A DNA stretch of 64,000 nucleotides from Alphaproteobacteria bacterium (GCA_021775955.1 JAJFGU010000014.1:62001-126000), one strand, 5' to 3'. Shown: positions 54,192-64,000, counted from the first letter of the stretch. Notes: a model not told the origin generated them from the sequence alone. A program made the numbers and translations.

Positions 54192-54667
54192 GCAATACGA
54201 TAGAACTTAGCTGTGAAATCTTTATCGATGCCAGTCCTGAAACAGTGTTTTCCTTTCTGACCGAGCAGGACAAAGCCGCGCAGTGGTTCGGCGAAATTGT
54301 TGATATTGAAGGCAAGCCTGGCGGTAAATTTTATATTGCTGCCGAAGCCGGTTTCGCAGCTGTGGGTGAATATACTGAGATCATACCGCATGAAAAAGTG
54401 GTGTTCACCTGGGGTGGTATGCATGACATCCCCGAAGGCGGCACCACCGTCGAAATTACTTTAAAGGCTGAAAACGGTGGCACACGGCTGACGCTGCGCC
54501 ATTACAATATACCAACGCAGGAAGCTGCAGACAGCTTCGGTCACGGCTGGCCAAACCATGCCTTCCCTGTGCTCAAAATTGTTGCCGAAGGTGGCACAAC
54601 GGATGATCGTTGTTTTCGCGCGCGGGATAATACTGACTGCGGTAAAGAAGACGAAGAAGCAGCCTAG
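54188..54667 (+). CDS. SRPBCC (AHSA1-type) domain protein
   Basis: A 159-residue START/Bet v 1-like protein. FIDASPETVFSFLTEQDKAAQWFG and GGKFYIAAEAG mark the fold; VVFTWGGMHDIPEGGTTVEITL and a GHGWPNHAFPVLKIV helix complete it. The extra acidic tail (GKEDEEAA) is unusual. The hydrophobic cavity would bind a small ligand, perhaps linked to the ArsR partner's signal. It overlaps the end of cfa by 4 bp in convergent orientation. Confidence 0.9.
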   Translation: MSNTIELSCEIFIDASPETVFSFLTEQDKAAQWFGEIVDIEGKPGGKFYIAAEAGFAAVGEYTEIIPHEKVVFTWGGMHDIPEGGTTVEITLKAENGGTRLTLRHYNIPTQEAADSFGHGWPNHAFPVLKIVAEGGTTDDRCFRARDNTDCGKEDEEAA

Positions 54668-55914
54668 GCAGGCTTTTCAAACACCACCTGCGCGACGCGG
54701 TAGCTGCAGCCGTCAAACATCGCTTCGCACATGACAAAATAGAAAACCCACATGCGGATAAAACGCTCGTCATATCTTGCCGGGTCAAGCTGATCGAGAT
54801 TGCTGAGGAAATTTCCCCGCCAGCGCCGCAGTGTTTCGGCGTAATGAAAACTCTCATGGATATAGGGCTCATGCGCGAGCGTTAAACCCTGCTGCTCTCC
54901 TTCGCGTACCATGTCCTCAGCCTCACACAAGCAACCGCCGGGGAAAATATATTTATCCAGCCACGGGCTGGAGAGTTCTGCCGTTGAAGGCTCGCCGGAA
55001 CGCACAATCGAATGGACGAGTGCTTTGCCGCCGGGTTTTAGCTGTTTATAAATTGCGCCAAAATACTCGCCGTAACTTTTATCGCCGACATGTTCGAACA
55101 TGCCGATAGAAATAATCCGGTCGTAAAAATTTTCATGTGCGTTTGCGTGCTCGCGGTAATCTTCAAGATAGAACGCCGGACGGTGAGTCATCGGCTTGGC
55201 TTTTTCCATCGCCCATTGAATCTGGTTTTCCGCCAGGCTAATGCCGGTGGCAGCAGCGCCGGATTCTTCAACAATGGTTCTGCAGGTTTTGCCCCAGCCG
55301 CAGCCGATATCCAACACTTTCATACCGGGCCGGATATCCAGGCGCGCAATCGAGGTGCGGATTTTGTTCAGCTGCGCATCGTGCAAGGGCTGCTCCGGCT
55401 GCTCAAAAAACGCACAGGAATAATTCATGTCCTCGTCCAGAAACAATGTGTAAAGATCATTACCGATATCGTAATGATGCTGCACCTGGCCGTAGCTGGC
55501 TTCCGGCGAGTGATCGTAATCCTCCGGGCGTTTGTTCAAAAGCGTGGTGAAGAGCCTTCCTGACGTACCTTCAAACAGCTTTTGCCGCCCGCGTGCAAAC
55601 ATGGAAACGAACGCGCCGATATCGCCCTCGGCCAGCTCCCATTTGCCATCCATATAGGTTTCGCCAAGTCCGGGGTCGGCATCGCGGAGTATCTCCCACA
55701 GCGTACCCGGCTGATCGATGACCATGGTATAAGGCTCTTGGCCTGCCTTGCCGAATTTCAAAAAAGCGCCGCCATTTTTGCATTCAACGATCAAACGGGA
55801 ATCATTCACCAGCTGCCCAAGCAACAGCCCAGCCAGCCGGAAACGCATGATTTCCGCTGCTCCTAGCCTTTTTTCAGGCTCTATCTTCTCCGCTTTCCCC
55901 ATCTTTGTATTCAT
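54664..55914 (-). CDS. cfa: Cyclopropane-fatty-acyl-phospholipid synthase
   Basis: SAM-dependent enzyme that adds a methylene bridge to unsaturated acyl chains of membrane lipids. The 416-residue protein has an N-terminal lipid-binding domain and a methyltransferase domain: YDIGNDLYTLFLDEDMNYSCAFF, VLDIGCGWGKTC for SAM, ISIGMFEHVGDKSYGEYF and LDKYIFPGGCL. All are conserved CFA-synthase blocks. It lies divergent from guaB. Confidence 0.94.
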   Translation of the reverse strand: MNTKMGKAEKIEPEKRLGAAEIMRFRLAGLLLGQLVNDSRLIVECKNGGAFLKFGKAGQEPYTMVIDQPGTLWEILRDADPGLGETYMDGKWELAEGDIGAFVSMFARGRQKLFEGTSGRLFTTLLNKRPEDYDHSPEASYGQVQHHYDIGNDLYTLFLDEDMNYSCAFFEQPEQPLHDAQLNKIRTSIARLDIRPGMKVLDIGCGWGKTCRTIVEESGAAATGISLAENQIQWAMEKAKPMTHRPAFYLEDYREHANAHENFYDRIISIGMFEHVGDKSYGEYFGAIYKQLKPGGKALVHSIVRSGEPSTAELSSPWLDKYIFPGGCLCEAEDMVREGEQQGLTLAHEPYIHESFHYAETLRRWRGNFLSNLDQLDPARYDERFIRMWVFYFVMCEAMFDGCSYRVAQVVFEKPA

Positions 55915-55989
55915 TTCTTTACATTTTTATAAATTAGCGTATAACTCACATGCAAATTTCAAGCAATAGCGCTGCCAAAAGTGCATTAG

Positions 55990-57477
<1,488 letters not shown>

Positions 57478-57480
57478 GAG

Positions 57481-57600
57481 TTAGCCGGCAGATTTCTCCA
57501 CGAAATTGTAGTCGCCCATCTTGAGCACCTCCAGCATCATGCCTGGCTGGTTGCTGGCCTCGCGGGCCCAGATGGTTTTAAACTCTTCCGTTGTCAACAC
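57481..57600 (-). CDS. Tiny ORF of 39 residues
   Basis: A short open frame starting GTG, with GGGAG 8 bases upstream, encoding 39 residues. It includes LTTEEFKTIWAREA and a hydrophobic middle (MMLEVLKMG), ending KSAG. Codon choice looks like the neighbouring genes. A perfect palindromic operator-like site lies 24 bp upstream. It converges with guaB. Whether it is a real peptide or the tail of a lost gene is unclear; it is too short to be found by ordinary gene finders. Confidence 0.5.
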   Translation of the reverse strand: MLTTEEFKTIWAREASNQPGMMLEVLKMGDYNFVEKSAG

Positions 57601-57623
57601 GACATTTACTCCCTAACTCTAAA

Positions 57624-57653
57624 ACAAATACGTATTACTCTATTCGTATTTGT
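57624..57653. promoter_or_regulatory. Palindromic operator-like site
   Basis: Perfect 9-bp inverted repeat ACAAATACG-N12-CGTATTTGT, 24 bp upstream of the tiny GTG ORF and in its likely promoter. The geometry fits a dimeric repressor such as a TetR-type protein, but no such gene is nearby. Confidence 0.6.
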
Positions 57654-57757
57654 TGCTCTAAGATTACACATATTACATCAAAACGTCAAATTGAGGACAT
57701 TTTATTGTTTCTTTTCAATAAATTAACAATTTACATATTTTTTGTCTTTGCGCCCTT

Positions 57758-58327
57758 TTAGGCTGCCTGCTTCTGGGCCGGGTCCCAGGATTCGGCTGCA
57801 AATTCATCATTCACCGGCGTATCAATCAGGTGGTTGATGTAATTGGTGAAGGTTTTTAGTGCCACACCGATCATCACTTCCAGCACGTTTTCTTCCGTGT
57901 AACCAGTATCCAAAAATGCCTGTAGATCAGCTTCGCTCTGATTGCCTCTCGTCGCCGTTACTTTGCGGGTGAACCTAGCCAGCGCGTTGAGTTTTGCATC
58001 GGGCAAATCACGATTTTCACGCAGAGCTGCAACATTATCATCCCCCAAGGCCGTTTGCCCTTTGGCAATGGTGGAATGGGCGGCAACACAAAACTTACAT
58101 TCATTCTCAACGCTGACCGCAATCAAAATCAGCTGCTTTTCCTCGGCGCTGAAGGTGGTCTGCTCAAAAACGCCATTAATCGCCGGATAGGTTTTCAGTG
58201 CCGCTGGCGCTCCGGCCATCAAACCAAACAGATTGGCATTAAACCCTAACTTGTCTTGAAATCCCTGCAGCAGTTCCTTCGAGCCCTCGGGTGCGTTCTC
58301 GGGCGTGTATATTTTAAAATCTGCCAT
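57758..58327 (-). CDS. Carboxymuconolactone decarboxylase/AhpD-like protein
   Basis: A 189-residue AhpD-like helical protein. The redox site CKFCVAAH gives a CxxC pair followed by a histidine, as in AhpD, where it serves peroxide reduction. FGLMAGAPAALKTY and the final YINHLIDTPVNDEF are family-typical. ATG 58327 is fixed by GGAG 9 bases upstream; the frame remains open far beyond but only as antisense of the methyltransferase gene. It is divergent from that gene. Confidence 0.93.
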   Translation of the reverse strand: MADFKIYTPENAPEGSKELLQGFQDKLGFNANLFGLMAGAPAALKTYPAINGVFEQTTFSAEEKQLILIAVSVENECKFCVAAHSTIAKGQTALGDDNVAALRENRDLPDAKLNALARFTRKVTATRGNQSEADLQAFLDTGYTEENVLEVMIGVALKTFTNYINHLIDTPVNDEFAAESWDPAQKQAA

Positions 58328-58411
58328 AATCGTAGTCTCCTTATAACAATTGCGGTTAACGGGTCTTTGCTGTAGAGAATTAGGCCGCACACATAAGAAA
58401 GCAAGAACAAA

Positions 58412-59698
58412 ATGAAACCGGCCGCACGGGTTAACGCCACAATTGACGTTCTGGAGAAAATTGAAGAAGCGCTCAGAATTCCGATGGACGGGGTTGTTGG
58501 AGATTATATGCGTCATCGCCGCTATATCGGCTCCAAGGACCGTGCGGCGGTTGCCGAGCGCGTTTATGCGGTTGCCAGAGCGCATGCCCGGCTCGGCTGG
58601 TGGCTGGAGCAGGCGGGGCTGTCCGACACACCGCGCCACCGGGTGATTGCTTATCTGGTTCTGGCCGAGGAAGAAAATGAAAAGCGCATGGCCGATTTGT
58701 TTGACGGCTCGCAATATGCGCCACAACCAATTGACGAAGAAGAGCACGAATTTATCAAATCGCTTTTGAACAAGAGCCTGGCCAGCTCCGACATGCTGGA
58801 AACCGTTCGCGTCGAATGCCCGCCGGATCATGAGGAAAAGCTGCGCGCCGTCTTTGGCGATGACTTCGCGCCCGAAATGGAGGCGATGCTTGGCTCTGCG
58901 TTTCTCGATTTGCGGGTGAACACGTTTTCCGCCACGCGCGAAAAGGCACAGGACTCTTTGAAAGCCGACGGGGTCGAAACGGAACCCACCCCCTATAGTC
59001 CCTGGGGCCTGCGTTGCAAGGGCAAGGCGTATCTTGCCAAGACTAAAGCGTTTGTCAAAGGCTGGGTCGAAATTCAGGATGAAGGCTCGCAGCTCGTGGC
59101 TTTTCTGTGTGATGCCAAGCCCGGTATGCAGTTGCTGGATTATTGCGCCGGGGCCGGGGGCAAGACGCTGGCGCTGGCCGCCGCGATGGAGCGCAAAGGG
59201 CGGGTTGTGGCTATGGACACGGATGAAAAGCGTCTGGAAAAAGGCCGCAAGCGCTACAGAAAAGCGCGGTTGACGGACATTATCGAAGTGCGCGCATTGT
59301 CGGATGAAAAACAACGCAAATGGCTGAAGCGCCAGAAGGAAAAATTCGATGTTGTGCTGCTCGATGTGCCGTGCAGCGGCTCGGGAACCTGGCGGCGCAA
59401 CCCCGATATGCGCTGGAAAACTTACGGGCCGTCGCTGGAAGAGCTGACCGGGATACAGGCCGATATTCTGGCCCGCGCAGCCAAAACCGTGAAGCCGGGC
59501 GGGCGGCTGGTTTATGCGACGTGTTCGTTGTTTACGCAAGAAAACGAAGCGCAAATCGAGGCGTTTTTGCAGGAGCATCCGGAATTTACCGTGCTGCCCG
59601 TTGATGAGGCGCTGGGCAAAAACTTCATGCGCCTGACCCCGCATCGCCACGGCACGGATGGGTTTTTTGCCGCTGTGCTGGTGCGTTCGGGCGGATAA
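58412..59698 (+). CDS. RsmB-like RNA (cytosine-5) methyltransferase
   Basis: SAM-dependent m5C methyltransferase of the RsmB/NOP2 family, probably acting on 16S rRNA. The N-terminal 150 residues resemble the NusB-like domain of RsmB. The catalytic domain has LDYCAGAGGKTLALAA, the DVPCSGSGTWRRNPDMRW block with the releasing Cys, and VYATCSLFTQENE with the nucleophilic Cys. Length (428) matches RsmB of E. coli. GGAG-type signals near the ATG are weak. Confidence 0.93.
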   Translation: MKPAARVNATIDVLEKIEEALRIPMDGVVGDYMRHRRYIGSKDRAAVAERVYAVARAHARLGWWLEQAGLSDTPRHRVIAYLVLAEEENEKRMADLFDGSQYAPQPIDEEEHEFIKSLLNKSLASSDMLETVRVECPPDHEEKLRAVFGDDFAPEMEAMLGSAFLDLRVNTFSATREKAQDSLKADGVETEPTPYSPWGLRCKGKAYLAKTKAFVKGWVEIQDEGSQLVAFLCDAKPGMQLLDYCAGAGGKTLALAAAMERKGRVVAMDTDEKRLEKGRKRYRKARLTDIIEVRALSDEKQRKWLKRQKEKFDVVLLDVPCSGSGTWRRNPDMRWKTYGPSLEELTGIQADILARAAKTVKPGGRLVYATCSLFTQENEAQIEAFLQEHPEFTVLPVDEALGKNFMRLTPHRHGTDGFFAAVLVRSGG

Positions 59699-60099
59699 TG
59701 ATTTGCCCTTTTGCACTCCTTTTTATTATGTCCACTCCTTCACTTTGAATCACAGGGAAAACGCATTTTCAGAGTTATGGCATGGAATAAATCATTGATT
59801 TTACAGGGTCTGCCTTTTCGTTTTGCTGCTATGAAAAATATTTCCATGATTTTTTCTTCTTTTTTGGTTTGCGTATAAATTTGCGTATAAATACGTTCCA
59901 TTGTCTTCGAGTCCTTTTGTCCATTTTTACCGGCGGGCATGCCCGTTACAGGCAGATATAATAGGAAAATATTCATGATTTGTCAAGAAAAACAATCATA
60001 TTGCGGATAAGTTTGCTATTCGGAGCTTGACGGTTTCCCATATTGGTTGCTATGGTCAGGCCAAATCCGAAATTACTAATATTTAAGGGAGTGATGGGT
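59699..60099. other. Gene-poor region with direct repeat and palindrome
   Basis: About 400 bp. TTGCGTATAAAT is repeated head to tail (59869-59880 and 59881-59892), and CGGGCATGCCCG, a 12-bp palindrome, lies near 59935-59946. A 78-residue minus-strand frame covers the repeats but lacks family features, so I do not call it a gene. Confidence 0.5.
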
Positions 60100-60315
60100 A
60101 TGCCAAGACGTTATGTTGTTGATAGGGGAGCGAACTCTTTTGATGGTATTCATCAGAGTGACAATCCTAAGGAAATAAAAGAGTATTTGATAAGCAATGG
60201 GCAGTGTACGGAAGCCACCCCCGTTTTTACCTATTATCAAGAGGAGGGCTTCAAAGCCCAAAAAAAACTTGAGCGTCTAAGAGGGGTCAGCCCCCCTGAC
60301 TTCAGTTGTAATTAA
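60100..60315 (+). CDS. Small hypothetical protein
   Basis: A 71-residue soluble protein starting MPRRYVVDRGANSF at ATG 60100, chosen because GGGAG lies 8 bases upstream; the open frame extends to 60043. The residues are mixed polar with no motif that I recognise. It overlaps the end of metE by 4 bp in convergent orientation. Unknown family; the ribosome-binding site supports its reality. Confidence 0.6.
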   Translation: MPRRYVVDRGANSFDGIHQSDNPKEIKEYLISNGQCTEATPVFTYYQEEGFKAQKKLERLRGVSPPDFSCN

Positions 60316-62606
60316 GCCGCCGCACTCGCCGCTTTTTCGCGCATAATCCGTGCCGCTTCGACCATGTTTTTCAGCGCCGGTTCAACCTCGGCCCAACCTC
60401 TGGTCTTCAACCCGCAATCGGGATTAACCCAGAGCTGACCCGGATCGATGACCTTGGCTGCCGTCTCTAACAATGCCACCATTTCATCGGTATCGGGCAC
60501 GCGCGGGGAGTGAATATCATACACGCCGGGGCCGATTTCATTCGGGTATTTGTATTCGACAAAGGCTTCTAAAAGCTCCATATGCGAGCGCGAAGTTTCG
60601 ATGGAAATCACATCGGCATCCATATCGCCGATCGAAGAAATCATGTCGTTAAATTCCGAATAGCACATATGGGTGTGAATCTGTGTGGTGTCCTCGACAC
60701 AACAAGAGGTGATGCGAAAATCCTCGACGGCGTTTTTCAGATAAGCATCCCAGTCGCCTTTACGAAGCGGCAGTCCTTCGCGGATCGCGGCTTCGTCGAT
60801 TTGAATGATTTTGATGCCGGCGGTTTCAAGATCGGCAACCTCGTCACGGATGGCGAGCGAGATCTGGCGTGAGGTGTCTGAGCGCGGCTGATCATCACGG
60901 ACAAAGGACCATTGCAAAATGGTGATCGGCCCGGTGAGCATGCCTTTCATCACCTTGTCGGTTTGCGCTTGCGCGAATTTCGACCATTCCACCGTCATCG
61001 GCTTGGGGCGTGAAACATCACCGAAAATAATCGGCGGCTTGACGCAGCGCGAGCCGTAAGATTGCACCCAGCCGTTCTTGCTAAAGGTAAAGCCGTCGAG
61101 TTGCTCGCCGAAATATTCAACCATGTCGTTGCGCTCTGGCTCGCCATGGACCAGCACATCCATGCCGATGTCTTCCTGATATTTGACCACGGATTGAATT
61201 TCTTTTTCCATCGCGGTTTTATAGGCGGCCTCGTCGATCTCGCCTTTTTTGAAGGCGGAGCGGGCCTTGCGGATTTCCTGCGTTTGCGGGAAGGAACCGA
61301 TCGAGGTCGTCGGAAATGGCGGCAGGCTTAATGCTGCGCGTTGGAGTTTCTGGCGCTCGGAAAATGGAGATTTACGTTTTTTCATGTCGTCGGTGATGGC
61401 ACTCACGCGCTTTTTGACATCGTCATTATGGATGCGTTTAGACGTGCGGCGCTCTTCCTGCACGGCGTCGCTGGCTTCAATCTCGGATGCAATCGCATCG
61501 CGGCCCTCACGCGCGCCTTTGGCGACAATAGCAATTTCACCCAGTTTTTGCGTCGCATAGGCCATCCAGTTTTTAATTTCCGGATCAAGCGCGTCTTCGT
61601 TGTTCAAATCTACGGGCGTATGCAGAAGCGAGCAGCTGGGCGCGATCATGATGTTGTCCTTGCCGATATGCGATTCGACAAATTCGGCAATCTCGACCGA
61701 TTGGTGAATATTGTTCTTCCAGATATTGCGGCCATCGACCAGGCCGAGCGATAACGTCATGCCTTCGGGGACCATGGCAATGGCGTCTTTATATTGATGC
61801 GGCGCGCGGTTTGATAAATCGAGATGGACTCCGGCTACGGGCAGCGAAAACACGGTTTCCATGTTCTCGCGCAGGTCTCCAAAGTAAGTCGTGAGCAGAA
61901 TTTTTATGCCCGGCGCAGCCTTTGACAGGCGCTCATAGCATTGTTTAAACCCTTCGCGTGCCATATCGCCGAGATCAAGCGCCAGCATTGGCTCGTCAAT
62001 TTGCACCCATTCGGCGCCAGTGGCTTCGAGCTTTTGCAGGATTTCCTCATAAACGCTGATGATGTCGTTCCACAGTTTCATGTGGTCGATATTCTCGCCC
62101 TTATGTTTGGCAAGAAACGGCAAGGTGCACGGGCCGATGAGGACAGGCCGCGTGGTAATGCCGAGCGCTTTGGCTTCTTCAAATTCGTCAAAAATTTTGG
62201 TGGAGGAGAGTTTTGGCTGTGTACCGTCTTCCATCTCCGGCACCATGAAATGGTAATTGGTGTCGAACCATTTGGTCATTTCCATCGCCGGCGCATCATC
62301 ATTGCCGCGCGCCATGGCGAAATAAGTATCAATACCGATATCGCCGCCATCCCAGTTGTAGCGCTTTGGCACCAGGCCCAGCGTGCAGATCATATCCAGG
62401 ACCTGGTCGTACATGGAAAAATCATTCGAGGGTATGTGGTCGAGCCCGGCATCCTTTTGCAGTTTCCAGTGCCGCGCGCGTAAATCCTGCGCCGTTTTGG
62501 CCAGCTCCTCATGTGATGATTTGCCTTTCCAGTACGCCTCAACCGCCTTTTTAAGCTCGCGGTTTGCGCCGATACGGGGAAAGCCAAGATTTGTCGCCAG
62601 AACCAT
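60312..62606 (-). CDS. metE: Cobalamin-independent methionine synthase
   Basis: Transfers methyl from 5-methyltetrahydrofolate-polyglutamate to homocysteine. The 764-residue length is normal. The N-terminal half starts LGFPRIGANRELKKAVEAYW. The C-terminal half carries the zinc/homocysteine site: FPTTSIGSFPQT, QIDEAAIREGLPLR, THMCYSEF (His and Cys ligands) and WVNPDCGLKTR (second Cys). GGAG lies 7 bases before the ATG. It directly follows metF in a two-gene operon, so both methyl-supply steps are made together. Confidence 0.97.
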   Translation of the reverse strand: MVLATNLGFPRIGANRELKKAVEAYWKGKSSHEELAKTAQDLRARHWKLQKDAGLDHIPSNDFSMYDQVLDMICTLGLVPKRYNWDGGDIGIDTYFAMARGNDDAPAMEMTKWFDTNYHFMVPEMEDGTQPKLSSTKIFDEFEEAKALGITTRPVLIGPCTLPFLAKHKGENIDHMKLWNDIISVYEEILQKLEATGAEWVQIDEPMLALDLGDMAREGFKQCYERLSKAAPGIKILLTTYFGDLRENMETVFSLPVAGVHLDLSNRAPHQYKDAIAMVPEGMTLSLGLVDGRNIWKNNIHQSVEIAEFVESHIGKDNIMIAPSCSLLHTPVDLNNEDALDPEIKNWMAYATQKLGEIAIVAKGAREGRDAIASEIEASDAVQEERRTSKRIHNDDVKKRVSAITDDMKKRKSPFSERQKLQRAALSLPPFPTTSIGSFPQTQEIRKARSAFKKGEIDEAAYKTAMEKEIQSVVKYQEDIGMDVLVHGEPERNDMVEYFGEQLDGFTFSKNGWVQSYGSRCVKPPIIFGDVSRPKPMTVEWSKFAQAQTDKVMKGMLTGPITILQWSFVRDDQPRSDTSRQISLAIRDEVADLETAGIKIIQIDEAAIREGLPLRKGDWDAYLKNAVEDFRITSCCVEDTTQIHTHMCYSEFNDMISSIGDMDADVISIETSRSHMELLEAFVEYKYPNEIGPGVYDIHSPRVPDTDEMVALLETAAKVIDPGQLWVNPDCGLKTRGWAEVEPALKNMVEAARIMREKAASAAA

Positions 62607-62656
62607 GTTTCATCTCCTATGAATGATCAATTGCCTATGGGATTCTTCAGGCGCGA

Positions 62657-63514
62657 TTAAACCGCAAGCCCCGCGGCTATGCAAGCGGTTTTGGTCAGCG
62701 CCGTCTTGTTCAGCGTGTAGAAATGGATATGCCGCGCGCCGTTTTTAACCAGGTCGGTGACCTGTTCACACAAAAGATCCTCAGCGAGCTTATAGGCCTC
62801 CTCCGGTTTGTCTTCCAGCCCGGCGAATTTTTTATGCAGCCAGTCCGGCAATTGCGCCTGGCAGTTTTTGGCAAAACGTTGCAGGCCCTTGAAGTCGTAA
62901 ATCGGCACCAGCCCGGGATGGATAGGCGTGGTGACCCCGGCGGCGGCGCAGCGCTCAAGAAATTTATAGTAACAATCATTGTCGAAAAAGAATTGCGTGA
63001 TGGCGCGATTGGCCCCGGCCCCGCATTTTAATTTCAGCGCCTCGATATCGGCCTCCAGAGACGGTGCATCGGGGTGTTTTTCCGGGTACGCGCCGACGGT
63101 AATCTCAAAGTCATGGCGGGATTTCAGCCAGGTAACAAAGTTGCTGGTGTAATCGAAATAATCATCGCCCTTAAAATCATCAAAGCTTTTGCCGTGGGGT
63201 AAATCGCCGCGCAGGGCAACAATATGGCGGACATTATTTTGCCAAAGCATATCAACATAGGTTTCAAGATCGGCTTTGGTGGTGCTGAGGAATGTCAGAT
63301 GCGAGGCGATGGGAATGTCGGGGTATTCACGGGCCAGGCGCTGCGTGATTTCCAGCGTTTTATCGCGGGTCGAGCCGCCAGCGCCATAGGTCACGGTCAT
63401 GTATTTGGGGCCGAGTCTGGCGAGCTCTTGTGCTTCGATCCAGAGCTGGTTTTGCGACTCGATGGTCTTGGGGGGGAAGAATTCGAAGCTGAATGTAAGG
63501 TTTTTTGCGCTCAT
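62657..63514 (-). CDS. metF: Methylenetetrahydrofolate reductase
   Basis: FAD enzyme that reduces methylenetetrahydrofolate to methyltetrahydrofolate for methionine synthesis. The 285-residue protein has FSFEFFPPKT at the start, TVTYGAGGSTRDKTLEI, ALRGDLPHG, VGAYPEKHPDAPS and ITQFFFDNDCYYKFLERC, all typical of the bacterial MetF barrel. No SAM riboswitch is evident in the 170 bp upstream. It is the first gene of the metF-metE operon. Confidence 0.96.
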   Translation of the reverse strand: MSAKNLTFSFEFFPPKTIESQNQLWIEAQELARLGPKYMTVTYGAGGSTRDKTLEITQRLAREYPDIPIASHLTFLSTTKADLETYVDMLWQNNVRHIVALRGDLPHGKSFDDFKGDDYFDYTSNFVTWLKSRHDFEITVGAYPEKHPDAPSLEADIEALKLKCGAGANRAITQFFFDNDCYYKFLERCAAAGVTTPIHPGLVPIYDFKGLQRFAKNCQAQLPDWLHKKFAGLEDKPEEAYKLAEDLLCEQVTDLVKNGARHIHFYTLNKTALTKTACIAAGLAV

Positions 63515-63633
63515 CTGTTCATTTGTAGCGGCAAAGGGCGAAAAAACAAGGCCTGTTTAAGTATTTGACATAAAATGATATTATCGATATTGTTGCGGCG
63601 CAATATACTAATAAATTGCATGAAACGCTCAAA

Positions 63634-63706
63634 TTTAGTACTTTTCGCCTTCTAATTATGTATATTGCTTGAAAGACGGTTAAGTATGACTGCGAAAAGT
63701 ACTAAA
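63634..63706. promoter_or_regulatory. Hairpin spanning the start of the terminal gene
   Basis: Perfect 15-bp inverted repeat TTTAGTACTTTTCGC (63634-63648) and GCGAAAAGTACTAAA (63692-63706), with a 43-base interval containing the start codon at 63686. Pairing in the RNA would place the ribosome-binding region in the loop. Confidence 0.55.
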
Positions 63707-64000
63707 GGTAAAAAACTTTCAAAAAAGACGCCTGTAAAAAAGGTGAGGGGCTCTGCCTCTCACCAGACTCGCGAGTCTGGGAAAGCTGGCCGCAAGAGAA
63801 AAAAAGCTATAGGCATTGAAGAAATTGACGCAAATCTTCCTCAAATTCCTGAAGAAGATAAACGTAAATATTTTACCTTGGATGACACAGAATGGGCAGA
63901 AAACGGCCCGACAGCCGGTATGGCTTTGCTCATTAGTCGCTTTCCTTCTGGGACGAAAATACTCGATGCTGCTCAAGGGTCAGTACAACCTATCGATGAG
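63686..64000 (+). CDS. Unknown protein, truncated by window end
   Basis: An open frame of 105 codons with no stop before the window ends, starting ATG 63686. The first 50 residues are strongly basic (Lys/Arg/Ser/Thr-rich, with KKLSKKTPVKK). After IGIEEIDANLPQIPEEDKR the composition becomes ordinary. The basic tail includes DNA that is palindromic (CCAGACTCGCGAGTCTGG near 63762-63779). No family can be named. The 3' part lies outside the window. Confidence 0.6.
   Translation, partial: MTAKSTKGKKLSKKTPVKKVRGSASHQTRESGKAGRKRKKAIGIEEIDANLPQIPEEDKRKYFTLDDTEWAENGPTAGMALLISRFPSGTKILDAAQGSVQPIDE

Noticed and set aside
57758-59716. 652-residue minus-strand frame
   Set aside because: Only its last 189 codons, from a well-placed ATG at 58327, are a real AhpD-like gene; the rest is antisense to the RsmB-like methyltransferase.
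59740-59976. 78-residue minus-strand frame over the TTGCGTATAAAT repeat
   Set aside because: The only regularity (IYTQIYTQ) comes from the DNA repeat; no ribosome-binding site and no family resemblance.
63515-63685. Possible SAM riboswitch upstream of metF
   Set aside because: None of the conserved SAM-I or SAM-II segments is visible in either orientation.

Overview
The window looks like a housekeeping stretch of an alphaproteobacterial chromosome. Several genes have a distribution centred on Alphaproteobacteria: a TIGR02300 zinc-ribbon/acidic protein, NDUFA12, a DUF2155 protein, ClpS-ClpA, a SPOR-tailed D,D-carboxypeptidase, and the block aat-accC-accB-aroQ-DsbA next to NDUFA12/MlaD/DUF2155. 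A phasin gene suggests polyhydroxyalkanoate metabolism. The prepilin-like singletons and general layout recall Micavibrio-like or Rhodospirillales-like genomes, but this placement is inference. I saw no rRNA, tRNA, CRISPR array, insertion sequence or prophage.

Layout. 1-3.0 kb: 3' end of glmS, an orphan membrane protein, prmA and a TIGR02300 gene. 3.2-13.9 kb: fatty-acid beta-oxidation (thiolase, FadN-type dehydrogenase/hydratase, acyl-CoA dehydrogenase) interleaved with an unknown coiled-coil protein, a small EamA-like protein and a 1072-residue protein that I read as a very divergent phosphoenolpyruvate carboxylase. 14-20 kb: secreted coiled-coil protein, SCP2 protein, SCO1, TPP riboswitch with thiC, and an AT-rich two-gene islet (DUF488 plus an unknown). 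20-25 kb: small lipoproteins, PhoH, a ferritin-like protein, threonine ammonia-lyase. 25.5-29.3 kb: class Ia ribonucleotide reductase nrdB and nrdA, each behind paired NrdR-like boxes. 29.5-37.7 kb: pyk, a frameshifted asparaginase-like gene, a fusion of a c-di-GMP-type MshEN domain with a LapG-like protease, hldE, two lipoproteins (one FlgO-like), a prepilin-like protein and a carboxypeptidase. 38-44.8 kb: phasin with a twin operator, a palindromic leader before clpS-clpA, a second prepilin-like protein, a response regulator fused to a deaminase fold lacking its zinc cysteines, RidA and a secreted helical protein. 45-52 kb: NDUFA12, mlaD, DUF2155, aat, accC, accB, aroQ, two DsbA-like proteins, an M48 protease. 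52-64 kb: rlmE, an ArsR/SRPBCC pair, cfa, guaB, a tiny gene with a palindromic operator, an AhpD-like protein, an RsmB-like methyltransferase, metE and metF, and a truncated unknown gene at the right edge.

The observations most worth following are the receiver/pseudo-deaminase fusion, the MshEN/LapG-like protease fusion, the divergent PEP carboxylase, a pair of 128-bp intergenic repeats whose hairpin stems differ by compensating changes, and the long palindromic region before clpS. All family calls rest on reading motifs by eye; no database search was run.
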